From: Falsiroseomonas tokyonensis | Lineage (GTDB): Bacteria > Pseudomonadota > Alphaproteobacteria > Acetobacterales > Acetobacteraceae | Reading direction: 5' to 3' | Assembly (NCBI RefSeq): GCF_019024325.1 | Contig: NZ_JAFNJS010000004.1 | Location: 372,001-436,000 of the forward strand | DNA length: 64,000 nt | Shown here: positions 1 to 9,618 of the stretch, piece after piece | Position numbering within the stretch: the stretch's first letter is position 1 | Layout of the letters: every line of letters starts with the position of its first letter | The notes under the pieces: generated by a model | Seen by the model: only the letters and a program-made list of their open reading frames with translations | Databases searched by the model: none | What the model was told of the DNA's origin: nothing | Made by a program: the position numbers and the translations under genes

Positions 1-1474
1 CCCCTGCCCGCTGATCCTGGCCGCGCCGGTGGCGCTGATGGCCGGCATCGGCCGCGCCGCGCGGCGCGGCATCGTGGTGAAGGGCGGTGGCGCGCTGGAA
101 CGCCTGGCCCGGGTGCAGACCGTGATCTTCGACAAGACCGGCACGCTGACCCCCGGCCGGCCGCGGCTGGTGGCGCTGGATGCGGAGCCCGCGCTGGGGC
201 GGGACGGCGCGCTGCGGCTGGGCGCGGCGCTGGCGCAGGGCTCCTCCCACCCCGTCTCCACCGCCCTGGTCGCCGCCGCCGCCGCGCGCGGCCTGGCGCT
301 GCCGGTGCCCGATGCGGTGGAGGAGATCGCCGGCGGCGGCCTGCGCGGCGTGGTGGAGGAGCAGGCGCTGCTGCTCGGCGCGGAGGGCTTCCTGCTGGCG
401 GAGGGGCTGGAGCCCCGCCCCGGCTTCGGCATCGCCGCCCAGGTGGCCGCTGCCGCCGGCTCGGTCGCCTGGCTGGCGCTGGATGGGCGCGTGGTGGCGG
501 CTTTCGTCATGGCCGATGCGCTACGCCAGGACGCGCCGCGCGCCATCCGCCGGCTCCGCGCGCTCGGCATCAGCCGCATCCTGCTGCTGAGCGGCGACCG
601 CGCCGCCGCCGTCGCGCCGGTCGGCCGCGCGCTGCGGCTGGATGCGGTGCTGGCGGAACAGGCGCCGGCGGCGAAGCTGGAAGCGGTGCGGCGGGAAGCC
701 GCGGCCGCCCCCACCGCCATGGTGGGCGATGGCGTGAATGATGCGCCGGCGCTGGCCGCCGCCGATGTCGGCATCGCCATGGGGGCGGCCGGCACGGCGG
801 CGGCGGCCGAGGCCGGCGATGTGGTGCTGCTGGTCGACCGGGTGGACCGGGTGGCGGAGGCAGTGGCCATCGCCCGCCGGTCCCGCGCCATCGCGCTGCG
901 CGCCATCTGGCTCGGCATGGGCCTGTCCGGCGTGGCGATGGGCTTCGCCGCCGCTGGCCTGCTGCCGCCGCTGGCGGGCGCGCTGGTGCAGGAAGGCATC
1001 GATGTCGCCGCCATCCTGCTGGCGCTGACCGCGCTGCGCCCCGGCCGGCAGGATGCGGCGCCGGAGGCCCTGTCCGATGCCGCCGGCTTGGCGGCGCGGC
1101 AGGAGGAGCATGCCGGGCTGCGCGACCTGGCCGATGCGCTGGGCGCCGCCGCCGCCGCGCCGCGGCTGGAAACCCTGCCCGCGCTGGAGGCCCGGCTGCG
1201 GGCGGAGATGCTGCCGCACCAGCGCGCCGAGGAGCGCAGCCTGTACCCCGAAGCCGCGCGGCGCCTGGGCGGGGCGGACCCGATGGCGCCGCTGATCCGC
1301 ATGCATGCGGAGCTCGAAACCCTGGCGGAGCGCCTTGGGACCCTGCTGCGCCTGGCGGAGGACGGTACGGTGACGGAAGCCGAGCTGCGACGCACCCTTT
1401 TCGCGCTGGAGGCGCTGCTGCGGATGCACCTGGTGGTCGAGGAGGAGATGCTGGCCAATCTGGACGGCGCATGA
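1..1474 (+). CDS. Heavy-metal P1B-type ATPase with C-terminal hemerythrin domain (5' truncated)
   Basis: This is the C-terminal part of a metal-translocating P-type ATPase, which uses ATP to pump a transition metal across the inner membrane. The frame is open from base 2. The first visible residues read PCPLILAAPVAL, the end of a (T/S/C)PC-type metal-binding membrane helix whose first residue lies outside the window. The phosphorylation loop DKTGTLT is at about 131-151, the SSHPVS histidine-proline motif near 245, and GDGVNDAPAL near 724-753. Two closing membrane helices end near 1040. The remaining ~130 residues are a hemerythrin-like four-helix domain with ligand pattern EEH, PHQRAEE, RMHAE and RMHLVVEEE, keeping the expected His/Glu iron ligands. 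The gene overlaps the next by 4 bp. The metal cannot be named without the N-terminus; zinc, cadmium, cobalt or iron are possible. ATPase assignment is secure, hemerythrin likely. Confidence 0.9.
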   Translation, partial: PCPLILAAPVALMAGIGRAARRGIVVKGGGALERLARVQTVIFDKTGTLTPGRPRLVALDAEPALGRDGALRLGAALAQGSSHPVSTALVAAAAARGLALPVPDAVEEIAGGGLRGVVEEQALLLGAEGFLLAEGLEPRPGFGIAAQVAAAAGSVAWLALDGRVVAAFVMADALRQDAPRAIRRLRALGISRILLLSGDRAAAVAPVGRALRLDAVLAEQAPAAKLEAVRREAAAAPTAMVGDGVNDAPALAAADVGIAMGAAGTAAAAEAGDVVLLVDRVDRVAEAVAIARRSRAIALRAIWLGMGLSGVAMGFAAAGLLPPLAGALVQEGIDVAAILLALTALRPGRQDAAPEALSDAAGLAARQEEHAGLRDLADALGAAAAAPRLETLPALEARLRAEMLPHQRAEERSLYPEAARRLGGADPMAPLIRMHAELETLAERLGTLLRLAEDGTVTEAELRRTLFALEALLRMHLVVEEEMLANLDGA

Positions 1475-2289
1475 TGGGCCTGCTCGGGGCCTATGGGCTG
1501 GGCGGGGCGCTTGCGCTCGCGGCTTCCGGCGTGGTGATCGGCGCGATCGGCGGGCTGCTCGGCATCGGCGGCGGCGTGGTGGCGGTGCCGGTGCTGCTGG
1601 CGGTGCTGGAAGGCGGCACGCTGCCGCCCGATCGGCTGCTGCCGGTCTGCATCGGCACCGCGCATCTGGTGGTGGCGCTCTCCGCCATTCCGGCCGCCTG
1701 GGGTCATGCGCGCGGCGGCACGCTGGACCGCACGCTGCTGCGCCGATGGACGCCGGCGGTGCTGCTGGGTGGCCTGGCCGGTCTGGTGCTGGCGGGCTTC
1801 CTGCCGCCGGCGCTGTCCGTCGCGCTGTTCGGACTGCTGGTCGGGCTGCTGGCGCTGCGCATGGGGCTGGGCAGTGGCTTCATGCTGGCGGAGGCGCCGC
1901 CTGCGCCGCCGCTCGGCCTGCTGCCGCCGCTGCTGGTGGGGCTGCTTTCGGCGGCGCTGGGCCTCGGCGCGGGCACGCTCAGCGGGCCGGTGCTGGGCAT
2001 GTTCCGCGTGCCCCTGTTGCGCGCCGCGGGCGCCGGGGCGGTGTTCAACCTGGTGGTGGCAGTGCCGGCGGCGCTGGCCTTCGCGCTGGCGCCGCGCGCC
2101 CCGATGCCGGATGCGCTGGGGCAGGTGGCGCTGGGGGCGGTGCTGCTGCTGGCCCTGCCGGCGATGCTGGCGGCGCCGGTCGCCGCGCGCTTCAGCAGCC
2201 GGCTGCGCGAATCCCTGCTGCGCCGGCTGTTTGCAGCCGGGCTGGCCCTGATCGCGTTGCAGGTGCTGCTGCACGCGATGAAAGGCTGA
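1471..2289 (+). CDS. TauE/SafE family membrane permease
   Basis: This 272-residue polytopic membrane protein has about eight hydrophobic segments. It opens with a glycine-rich helix (GAIGGLLGIGGGVVAVPVLL) and repeats a similar helix in its second half, the internal duplication typical of TauE/SafE proteins. Family members export or import small sulfur-containing or organic anions such as sulfite or sulfoacetate; the substrate here is unknown. The start ATG overlaps the stop of the ATPase-hemerythrin gene (ATGA), so the two are translationally coupled and probably act together, for example in metal or sulfur stress. The next gene follows after 7 bp, suggesting a three-gene operon. Family call is firm, substrate open. 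Confidence 0.85.
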   Translation: MMGLLGAYGLGGALALAASGVVIGAIGGLLGIGGGVVAVPVLLAVLEGGTLPPDRLLPVCIGTAHLVVALSAIPAAWGHARGGTLDRTLLRRWTPAVLLGGLAGLVLAGFLPPALSVALFGLLVGLLALRMGLGSGFMLAEAPPAPPLGLLPPLLVGLLSAALGLGAGTLSGPVLGMFRVPLLRAAGAGAVFNLVVAVPAALAFALAPRAPMPDALGQVALGAVLLLALPAMLAAPVAARFSSRLRESLLRRLFAAGLALIALQVLLHAMKG

Positions 2290-2296
2290 AGCCTGC

Positions 2297-3775
2297 ATGA
2301 CGGAGACGCCCCAACGCGGCCTGCTGGCGCCGCTGGCCATGCTGAACCGCCGCACCGCGCCGCCGCTGCTGATCTACCTGGTGGCCGGCGCCAGCGGCTT
2401 CGCGGCGATCGCGGAGACCTTCTGGGTGCGGGACAGGCTGGGCCTGTCGCCCGCCAGCCTGCTGGCGCTGGCCGCCTGGCTGACGGTGCCCTGGACGCTG
2501 AAGATGGTGATCGGCCATCTGGTGGATACGGTGCCCATCCTGGGGTCGCGTCGCCGCGCCTATGTGCTGCTGGGCGCCGCCTTGCAGATCGGCGCCAATC
2601 TGCTGCTGGCCGCCGCCGCCGCGGGCATGACGGCGCCGGTGCCGGCCGAGGCCGCCTATGTCGGCGCCTCGCTGGCGGCCGTGCTGGGGCTGGTGGTGCA
2701 GGACAGCGTGGCGGATGCGATGACGACGGAGGTGGTGGACCGCACCCACCCCGATGGCACGCCCCGCCCGGAGGCCGAGGTGCAGGCGGAGCTGGGCGAT
2801 ATCCAGGTCCTCGGCCGCGTCGCGCTGATGGGCGGCGCCTTCGCCGTGGCCGGCGCTGGCGGCTGGCTGGCGCAGGTGCTGCCGGCCTCCACCATCTTCC
2901 TGATGGCCGCCGCCCTGCCGCTGCCCAGCCTGATCGCTGCCGCGATGCTGCGCGAGACGGAGGAGCCGCCGGGCGCGCGGGATGCGCGCATCCTCTGGGG
3001 CGGGCTCGGCTTCGGCGCGGCGATGGTGGCGCTCGGCCTTGGCCAGCCGCCCTTTGCCGAGGAGATCGGCTTCCTGCTGACGCTGGCCGTCATCCTGGCG
3101 CTGCTGCGCGTGACGGTGGCGGAGGTGCCGGCCGCGACGAAGCGCGCCATGGCGGCGGCGGGCCTCATCATCTTCGCCTTCCGCGCCGCACCCCTGCCGG
3201 GCCCGGCGCTGCAATGGTGGCAGATCGACGTGCTGGGCTACAGCCAGGGCTTCTTCGGCACGCTCGGGCAATTGGGCACGGGGCTTGCCATCGCCGGCGC
3301 GCTGCTGCTCGGCGGGCGGATCGTGCGCTGGCCGCTGGGGGCGGTGTTCTTCTGGCTGGCGGTGCTGAACGCGGCCTTCATGCTGCCCAGCATCGGCATG
3401 CTCTTCGGGCTGCACGAATGGACCGCGCAGGTCTTCGGCTTCGGCGCGCGCACCATCGGGCTGGTCGATACCGCCTTCTCCGCGCCGCTGGCCCAGCTTG
3501 CGATGATCCCGATGCTGACGCTGATCGCCATGCATGCGCCGGAAGGGCGGCGCGCCACCTGGTTCGCGCTGATGGCCTCCCTGATGAACCTGGCGCTGCA
3601 GGCGGGCGCACTGCTCTCGCGCGGGTTGAACGCGGTCTTCGTGGTGGGGCGCGGCGATTATGCGCAGCTGCCCTCGCTGGTCATCGCCGCGACGCTGGTG
3701 GGCCTGGCGCTGCCGCTGCTGGCCATCGCGCTGTTCGGCCGCGGCCTGGCGCGCCGCGATGCGCCGCCAGCCTGA
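2297..3775 (+). CDS. BT1 (folate/biopterin)-type MFS transporter
   Basis: This 492-residue protein has about twelve membrane segments. The loop after helix 2 contains WTLKMVIGHLVDTVPILGSRRRAY, matching the W-x-x-K-x3-G-x2-D-x2-P-x2-G-x-RR signature of BT1 family carriers within the major facilitator superfamily (shown here only as a pattern). Characterised BT1 members in protozoa and plants carry folates or pterins; bacterial members are mostly unassigned, so the substrate is not claimed. It lies 7 bp downstream of the TauE-like gene and likely shares its transcript. An alternative label is simply MFS transporter. Confidence 0.75.
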   Translation: MTETPQRGLLAPLAMLNRRTAPPLLIYLVAGASGFAAIAETFWVRDRLGLSPASLLALAAWLTVPWTLKMVIGHLVDTVPILGSRRRAYVLLGAALQIGANLLLAAAAAGMTAPVPAEAAYVGASLAAVLGLVVQDSVADAMTTEVVDRTHPDGTPRPEAEVQAELGDIQVLGRVALMGGAFAVAGAGGWLAQVLPASTIFLMAAALPLPSLIAAAMLRETEEPPGARDARILWGGLGFGAAMVALGLGQPPFAEEIGFLLTLAVILALLRVTVAEVPAATKRAMAAAGLIIFAFRAAPLPGPALQWWQIDVLGYSQGFFGTLGQLGTGLAIAGALLLGGRIVRWPLGAVFFWLAVLNAAFMLPSIGMLFGLHEWTAQVFGFGARTIGLVDTAFSAPLAQLAMIPMLTLIAMHAPEGRRATWFALMASLMNLALQAGALLSRGLNAVFVVGRGDYAQLPSLVIAATLVGLALPLLAIALFGRGLARRDAPPA

Positions 3776-3940
3776 AACCGCGGGCAGGATGCTGGAATCG
3801 GCGCAGGCGGCACCGCGCCAGGGGCAAGCTGTTGTTGCGGCATGCCCGGCTTGGTGGCAGGATCATTTACGCTTCGCGTGAGTGGTCGTGACCCGAATGC
3901 GTGTGCACGCCGGCTACTTCCGGCCCGCCGCCCGCCGCGC

Positions 3941-3970
3941 GGCCACGTCCAGCCGAGTGCAGACGTGGCC
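3941..3970. terminator. Perfect 9-bp inverted repeat in a 253-bp gap
   Basis: GGCCACGTC (3941-3949) and GACGTGGCC (3962-3970) form a hairpin with a 12-nt loop in the 3776-4028 gap. There is no T-tract after it, so it could be a factor-assisted terminator for the upstream operon or an operator for the following MASE1-GGDEF gene. Nothing else convincing was seen in the gap. Confidence 0.4.
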
Positions 3971-4028
3971 TGCCTCGGCCGGGTGGTAGCGCCGGATCAT
4001 TCGACACCAGTGAGACCCCACCGACCCG

Positions 4029-5573
4029 ATGCGACACCCTTCGGACTATGGCCTCGGCCGGATTTCGGCAGGCCGGCTGGTGCTGGGCAATCTTCTTGTC
4101 GCGGGGCTCTATTCCGGGCTTGGCGCGGCCGCGGGGCTGTACTTCGCGCGCTTCGGCCTGTTTCCCTCCCCCATCTGGCTGCCCGCCGGCGTCGCCGCGG
4201 TGGCCTGCATGCTGGCGGGGCCGCGGCTGGTGCCGGGGCTTTTCGTCGGCTCCTTCGCGGTCAACTACCTGCTGCTGGATGCCACGCTGCTCACGGCGGG
4301 GCTGATCTCTGCAACCAATAGCCTGGGGCCGCTGGCCGGCGCCTGGCTGACGCGCCGGCTGCGGCCGCCTAGCGGCCTCTTCACCCGGCTGCGCGGCGTC
4401 TTCGGTTTCCTGGCCGGCAGCGTGGTGCTGCATGCGGCGATCACCAGCGGCGGCGGCACCGCGGCGCTGCTGCTGGCCGGCGGCCTGCCGATGGAGGCCG
4501 GCTTCGCCGTCGCCTCGCAATGGCTGCTGAGCGATGCCGGCGGCGTCTTCTTCCTGGCGCCCGCGCTGATGCTGTGGCTGGGCGCGGAGCGGACGCCGGC
4601 CGCACCGGGCGCCACGGCGGGCACGGCGGATGCGCTGGTGCTGGCCGCCACCGCGGGCCTCACCGCCCTGGTCTTCGCCCTGCCGCCGCAACTCGCAGCC
4701 CAGGTGCAGCCGGAGGCGGTCTTCCTGCTGACCATCCCGGTCACCTGGGTGACGCTGCGCATCTCGCTGCGCGCCGCCTATTCGCTGCTGACGCTGATCA
4801 GCGTGGTGGCCACCATCGGCACGCTTGCCGGCCTTGGCCCCTTCCAGCCGGAGGTGGTGGCCAATCCGCTGCGCGCGGTGGGCATGATGATCGTGCTGAT
4901 GGCGACCAATGCCCTGGCGCTGATGGCCCTGCTGAGCGAGCGACGGGAGGCGGAGGCGCTGCTGGCCGAAGGCAATGCCCGGCTGACGGCGGAAGTCGCC
5001 GCCCGCACCGCGGAACTGCGCCAGCGCGCGGAAACCGACGACCTGACCGGCATCGGCAATCGCGGCCATTTCCTGCGCCGCCTGGACGAGGCCTTCGCCG
5101 CGGCGCGACGGCAGGGCAGCCCGCTGGCGCTGGTGGTGCTGGACCTGGACCACTTCCGCCCGCTGAACGACATGCGCGGGCATGCCGCGGGCGACCTGGT
5201 GCTGCAGGCCGTGGCGCAGCTTTGTGCGGTGCAGCTGGATGGCTGGAATGCCAGCTTCGGCCGGCTGGGCGGGGAGGTCTTCGCCGCCCTGCTGCCCGGC
5301 TCCGGCGCGGCGGAATGCGCCTCGCTCGCGGAGGGGATGCGCGCCGCCGTCGCGCGGCACAGCTTCACCTTCACGGATGACGCGGTGCCGGCGCGGCTGA
5401 CCGCGAGCCTCGGCGTCACCGGCCTGCTGCCGGGCGATGCCTCGGCGCAGGATCTGCTGAAGCGCGCCGATGCCGCCGTCTTCCTGGCCAAGGCCAAGGG
5501 CCGCAACCGGGTGGAGGTTCGGATGGTCAGCGAGGTGCCGGAGGAAATGCGCGCCAGCAACCTGTCGCGGTAG
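4029..5573 (+). CDS. MASE1-GGDEF protein with degenerate active site (GGEVF)
   Basis: This 514-residue protein has an N-terminal membrane sensor region of about eight helices (residues ~14-310, MASE1-like: APAG-type loop, many paired helices), a short coiled linker (~315-335) and a GGDEF domain (~340-505). The domain keeps DDLTGIGNR and the DLDHFRPLND..GH..GD substrate/metal segment. The signature loop reads GGEVF at residues 414-418 instead of GG(D/E)EF, so the acidic fourth residue needed for metal binding is valine. No RxxD inhibitory site precedes it. A diguanylate cyclase fold is clear, but activity is doubtful; it may bind GTP or c-di-GMP, or act by partnering. No good ribosome-binding site precedes the ATG. 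It stands alone on this strand. Confidence 0.85.
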   Translation: MRHPSDYGLGRISAGRLVLGNLLVAGLYSGLGAAAGLYFARFGLFPSPIWLPAGVAAVACMLAGPRLVPGLFVGSFAVNYLLLDATLLTAGLISATNSLGPLAGAWLTRRLRPPSGLFTRLRGVFGFLAGSVVLHAAITSGGGTAALLLAGGLPMEAGFAVASQWLLSDAGGVFFLAPALMLWLGAERTPAAPGATAGTADALVLAATAGLTALVFALPPQLAAQVQPEAVFLLTIPVTWVTLRISLRAAYSLLTLISVVATIGTLAGLGPFQPEVVANPLRAVGMMIVLMATNALALMALLSERREAEALLAEGNARLTAEVAARTAELRQRAETDDLTGIGNRGHFLRRLDEAFAAARRQGSPLALVVLDLDHFRPLNDMRGHAAGDLVLQAVAQLCAVQLDGWNASFGRLGGEVFAALLPGSGAAECASLAEGMRAAVARHSFTFTDDAVPARLTASLGVTGLLPGDASAQDLLKRADAAVFLAKAKGRNRVEVRMVSEVPEEMRASNLSR

Positions 5574-5579
5574 GTTTCC

Positions 5580-6554
5580 TCAACCGTCCAGCCGCACATT
5601 CGCCGCGCGCGCCACCTCGCGCCACTTGGCGATCTCGGCGGCGATGAAGCGGCCGTATTCCTCCGGCGTGCCGGGGTCCGGGAAGCCGCCGAGCTGCACC
5701 ATGCGCGCCGCCACATCCCGGTCGCGCAGGATCGCCACGGCATCCGCATTCACCTTGCGGATCACGCCGGCGGGCGTGCCGGCGGGCGCCACGATGCCGG
5801 ACCAGCCCAGCGCCTCGAAGCCCGGGGAGACGCTTTCCGCCACCGTCGGCACATCCGGCAGCTGCGGCGTGCGGGCACGGCCGGTGACGGCCAGCGGCTT
5901 GACGCGGCCGCCCTGGATATTCGGCAGGGCGGAGGCCAGGCTGTCCACCATCACCTTCACATTGCCGGCGATCAGATCCGCCATGGCCGGGCCGCTGCCG
6001 CGATAGGGCACGTGCTGCATCTGCAGGCCGAGCCGATGCGCCAGCATCTCCGCCGTCATGTGCTGCGCCGTGCCCGGCCCGGCGGAGGCGTATTGCACGC
6101 GCCCCGGCTGCGCCTTGGCCAGCGCCACGAAGCCCGCAATGTCATTCGCCTCGAAGGACGGATGCGCGACGAAGACCAGCGGCAGGGTGAAGATATTGGT
6201 GATCGCCGCGAAGTCCTTCTCCGCGTCATAGGGCAGCCGCGCCATGACGGAAGGGTTCACGCCGAGCGTGCCGGAGGTGCCGATGCCGAGCGTGTAGCCA
6301 TCCGCCGGCGCACGGGCCACGGCATCCATGCCGATGGCGCCGGCGCCGCCCGCCCGGTTCTCCACCACCACCCGCTGCGGCCAGCGCTTCGAGAGTTCGT
6401 CGGCCATGACGCGGGCGAAGATGTCGGCCGCCTGGCCCGGAGGGAAGGGCACGATCATGCGCACCGGCCGCTCGGGCCAGGCCTCCTGGGCTCGCGTGGC
6501 GTGAAGGGCGGGCAGCGCCAGCGCGGCGCCCAGCAGCAGGCGGCGGGTCGTCAT
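5580..6554 (-). CDS. Tripartite tricarboxylate transporter-type periplasmic binding protein (Bug/TctC)
   Basis: This 324-residue periplasmic protein begins MTTRRLLLGAALALPALHA, a signal peptide with a twin-arginine-like pair and a probable cut after ATRA. The mature part has the Bug family landmarks: RPVRMIVPFPPGQAADIFAR, VENRAGGAGAIG, a VPYRGSGPAMADL segment and a C-terminal GxPDPGTPEEYGRFIAAE-like end. The ATG at 6554 is preferred over upstream in-frame starts because it has a GGGGGAA ribosome-binding site and starts the signal peptide. Bug proteins bind carboxylates, amino acids or nicotinate-like acids; no TctA/TctB membrane genes are nearby, which is usual for orphan Bug proteins. The ligand cannot be predicted. 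Confidence 0.88.
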   Translation of the reverse strand: MTTRRLLLGAALALPALHATRAQEAWPERPVRMIVPFPPGQAADIFARVMADELSKRWPQRVVVENRAGGAGAIGMDAVARAPADGYTLGIGTSGTLGVNPSVMARLPYDAEKDFAAITNIFTLPLVFVAHPSFEANDIAGFVALAKAQPGRVQYASAGPGTAQHMTAEMLAHRLGLQMQHVPYRGSGPAMADLIAGNVKVMVDSLASALPNIQGGRVKPLAVTGRARTPQLPDVPTVAESVSPGFEALGWSGIVAPAGTPAGVIRKVNADAVAILRDRDVAARMVQLGGFPDPGTPEEYGRFIAAEIAKWREVARAANVRLDG

Positions 6555-6700
6555 CTCGGTTTCCCCCAAGCGGCAGCGGTTGGCCCGCCACCATTCCGGA
6601 TCGCGCCGCGCACCGAGCCTGGCCCGCAACGCATCTTCTAACGCATGCATTGTTGGGCGGCCGCGAAAGCCGGTCAAGCCGCCGCCGGGCCGCAGCCCCA

Positions 6701-9019
6701 TCAGGCTGCGCTGCGGGCCTCGGGCCGTTCCGGCGGATGCGCCGCCATTTCCGCCAGGGCGCAGGGCGGCATCGGCCGGCCGAGCAGGAAGCCCTGCGCC
6801 TTGTCGCAGCCGAGCTGCCGCAGCGTGGCCAGCTGGCCCGGCGTCTCCACCCCCTCCGCCACCACCTCCGCCCCCAGACCATGCGCCAGGCGCACGATGG
6901 CATCGACGATGCGCCGTCCGGGCCCCGCCTCCTCCAGCCCCGCGATGAAGGTGCGGTCCACCTTGATGACGTCGAAGGGCAGGTGCTGCAGATAGCCGAG
7001 CGAGGAATAGCCGGTGCCGAAATCATCCAGCGCGACCCGCACGCCCATGCCGCGCAGCGCCTTGAAGCTGCGCGTGGCGGCTTCCGCGCTGCGCAGGAAG
7101 ACGCCCTCGGTCACCTCCACCTCCAGCAGCGCCGGGTCGCAGCCGGTCGCGGCCAGCGCCTCCTCCACCAGCCGCACGCCCTGCTCGGCGCCGAAATGCC
7201 CGGCGGAGAGGTTCACCGCCACCGGCACGTCCAGCCCCTGGGCGCGCCAGGTCATGGCCTGGCGGCAGGCCATGTCCAGCACCTGCTGGGTGATCGGGTG
7301 GATCAGGCCGGTCTCCTCCGCCACGGGGATGAAGAGCCCCGGGGAGACCATCCCCATTTCCGGATGGTGCCAGCGCAGCAGCGCCTCGCAGCCCTCGATG
7401 CGGCCATCGGTGATGCGGAACTTCGGCTGGTAGGCCAGGGACAGTTCGCGGCGGCTGAGCGCCTGGCGCAGCTCCTCCTCGATCCGCCGCCGCTCGCGCA
7501 GCCCTTCCTCCTGCTCCATGCTGAACAGCACGGCGCGGCCGCGGCCGCCGGCCTTGGCGCGGTACAGCGCGATATCGGCGCGGCTCAGCAGCGCCTCCAC
7601 CGTCATGCCGTGCTCCGGCGCCAGGGCGGTGCCGATGCTGGCGCCGGCGCGCAGCGTATAGCCCTGCAGGCGATAGGGGCGGCCCAGCAGTTCGGTCAGC
7701 CGCTCCGCCAGGATCCGCGCATCGGATTGCCGGGCCAGGTTGGGCTGGATCACGGCGAATTCGTCGCCACCCAGCCGCGCCAGCATGTCGCCGTCGCGCA
7801 GCGCGCCGCGCATGCGGGCGGAAGCCGCCAGCAGCAGCTGGTCGCCCACCGGATGGCCCAGGCTGTCGTTCACTTCCTTGAAGTGGTCCAGGTCGATGCA
7901 ATGCACCGCCACCATCCGGCCCGGCGCGGCGCGGACGAGCTGTGACTTCAGGTGGCTGCCGAACAGCAGGCGGTTGGGCAGGTCGGTCAGCGTGTCGTGC
8001 TCCGCCAGGTGGCGGATGCGCCGATCGGCCGCGCGCTGCTCCGTCACGTCCAGCGCCACGCGCACCACCCGCAGCAGCGCGCCATTGCCGGCGAAGACCG
8101 GCGCGGTGCTGACCATCAGCGTGCGCGCCGTGCCGTCGCAGTAGCTCAGCGTGGCCTCCTGCGGCGGCACCGCCGTGCGGTGCGACAGCACGCGCGCGAT
8201 ATCCTCCTCCACCGCCGTGCCGGCGCCCAACTCGCTCGGCCGCCTGCCCAGCGCCTCCGCCTCCTGGTTCAGGCGGGCGAGGCCGAGATAGGCGTCGTTC
8301 ACCAGCACGATGCGACCCTCCTCGTCGAAGGCGGCCACGCCGACCGGCAGGGCGTCCACCAGCACGCGCAGCGTCCGTTCCGCCTGCACCGCGCGCCGCG
8401 CGGCGCGGGCGATCAGCAGCAGCAGCAGCAGCGCCGCCAGCAGCAATCCGCCGAGGCTGACCTGGAAGACCAGGGAGAGGTGACGCGCGCTGGCCTTCGC
8501 CTCCTCCACCGCGCGGCGACGCTCGCTGTGCAGCGCCAGGTTCAGCCGCGTCAGCAGCAGGTCGCCCTCCTGCGCCACCGCATCGATGCGGGCCAGCGGC
8601 ACCACATCGCCGGGCCGCAGCGCGATCACATCCGGCTCGACCTGCTCCAGCGCCGCCTGCAGGCCCTGGACGACGTCGCCGTGGTCGAGCACGGAACGCG
8701 TCGTCGCCTCCTCCGCCCCGTTCAGCAGCGGCAGGCGGCTCAGCAGGATTTCGTAGCGTTCCAGCAGGCGGTCCTTGTCCCAGCCCGGATCGCCGCGATC
8801 GAAGCGCAGCAGCGCCACGCGGAAGCGCTGCATCTCCACCAGCGCCTGAGTGCTGAACCAGATCGAGACGCGCTGGCTGCCGGCTTCCAGCCGGAGCTGT
8901 TCCCGCGCCCGCTGCAGCGAGACGCCGATCGACAGCACGAAGAGCAGGCCGGCGGCCAGCAGCAGCGCGGCCGTGGTGCGGCCTGGCGCACGCGACCAGA
9001 ATCGGGAAAGGCGCGGCAT
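6701..9019 (-). CDS. Membrane-bound PAS-GGDEF-EAL c-di-GMP protein
   Basis: This 772-residue inner-membrane signalling protein has membrane helices at ~14-34 and ~181-203 flanking a ~145-residue helical periplasmic domain. A PAS domain follows (~216-330), then GGDEF (~335-498, intact GGDEF at 417-421, [10 protein letters not shown] at ~377-386) and EAL (~515-760, EALLRW from residue 545, [10 protein letters not shown] at 665-674). Both catalytic signatures are intact, so it may make and break c-di-GMP, or use GGDEF to regulate the EAL phosphodiesterase. There is no RxxD site before GGDEF. It lies 10 bp downstream of the molybdopterin-fold protein gene and is probably co-transcribed, so that protein may supply its periplasmic signal. 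Start ATG 9019 precedes the first membrane helix. Confidence 0.92.
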   Translation of the reverse strand: MPRLSRFWSRAPGRTTAALLLAAGLLFVLSIGVSLQRAREQLRLEAGSQRVSIWFSTQALVEMQRFRVALLRFDRGDPGWDKDRLLERYEILLSRLPLLNGAEEATTRSVLDHGDVVQGLQAALEQVEPDVIALRPGDVVPLARIDAVAQEGDLLLTRLNLALHSERRRAVEEAKASARHLSLVFQVSLGGLLLAALLLLLLIARAARRAVQAERTLRVLVDALPVGVAAFDEEGRIVLVNDAYLGLARLNQEAEALGRRPSELGAGTAVEEDIARVLSHRTAVPPQEATLSYCDGTARTLMVSTAPVFAGNGALLRVVRVALDVTEQRAADRRIRHLAEHDTLTDLPNRLLFGSHLKSQLVRAAPGRMVAVHCIDLDHFKEVNDSLGHPVGDQLLLAASARMRGALRDGDMLARLGGDEFAVIQPNLARQSDARILAERLTELLGRPYRLQGYTLRAGASIGTALAPEHGMTVEALLSRADIALYRAKAGGRGRAVLFSMEQEEGLRERRRIEEELRQALSRRELSLAYQPKFRITDGRIEGCEALLRWHHPEMGMVSPGLFIPVAEETGLIHPITQQVLDMACRQAMTWRAQGLDVPVAVNLSAGHFGAEQGVRLVEEALAATGCDPALLEVEVTEGVFLRSAEAATRSFKALRGMGVRVALDDFGTGYSSLGYLQHLPFDVIKVDRTFIAGLEEAGPGRRIVDAIVRLAHGLGAEVVAEGVETPGQLATLRQLGCDKAQGFLLGRPMPPCALAEMAAHPPERPEARSAA

Positions 9020-9029
9020 CGCGGCCGGC

Positions 9030-9539
9030 TCAGATCACGTCGATCGACCGGATCTGCCAGATCGCCCGCTCCCGGTAGATCGGCAGGTCCAGTTCCGGCC
9101 GCTCGGTCCAGGGGTAGATGAGCCAGATCGGCCCGCGGTCGCGGATGCGCAGCGGCACGCCGCCTTCCCGCGTCGCCAGGAGCGCGCCGTGGCGATCCGC
9201 ATCCTCGCGTGGCAGGGTCACCGCATAGTCGTTCAGCGCCTGCACGCGCAGCGTCTCGCCCTGCGCCGAGACCGCCTGCAGCAGCCGGGCCAGCGGCACG
9301 CCGCTGAAGCGCCGTTCCTCCGTGCCGGTCCATTGGGTCTGGGTCTGCAGGACCTCCAGGCCCAGCGCTTCCAGCCCCGCCAGGTCGAAGTCCCGCGCGC
9401 CGCCGGCGATGCGGCCACCGACCCGCAGGATGATGCGCCCCGGTCCGGATGAGGCGGTCCCCGGCGCCGGTTGCGCCTGCGCCGCGAGCCCCGCCAGGGC
9501 ACCGACGATTGGCAGAATCGCGAGACTGCGACGGCGCAC
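9030..9539 (-). CDS. Small periplasmic protein with oxidoreductase molybdopterin-binding fold
   Basis: This ~169-residue exported protein has a signal peptide ([20 protein letters not shown]) and then a compact domain resembling the sulfite-oxidase-type molybdopterin-binding fold: [30 protein letters not shown], a [13 protein letters not shown] segment and GPIWLIYPW. Proteins this short usually keep the fold but not the full cofactor site and probably act as sensors or ligand binders. I chose GTG 9539 because AAGGA lies about 9 nt upstream and the signal peptide begins there; an in-frame ATG at 9575 would add 12 residues. It is first in a two-gene unit with the PAS-GGDEF-EAL protein, suggesting a redox or ligand input to c-di-GMP signalling. 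Confidence 0.75.
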   Translation of the reverse strand: MRRRSLAILPIVGALAGLAAQAQPAPGTASSGPGRIILRVGGRIAGGARDFDLAGLEALGLEVLQTQTQWTGTEERRFSGVPLARLLQAVSAQGETLRVQALNDYAVTLPREDADRHGALLATREGGVPLRIRDRGPIWLIYPWTERPELDLPIYRERAIWQIRSIDVI

Positions 9540-9618
9540 TGCGAGACATCCTTGAGCAAGGGGAGCCGCGCGCATTTTTTCCGCCGGGTGGGGCAGTCTG
9601 GACGCAAAGTGTCAGCAA

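Noticed and set aside
5580..6701. A longer start for the Bug-type binding protein at 6701
   Set aside because: The added 49 residues are not signal-like and the start at 6554 has a good ribosome-binding site before a signal peptide.
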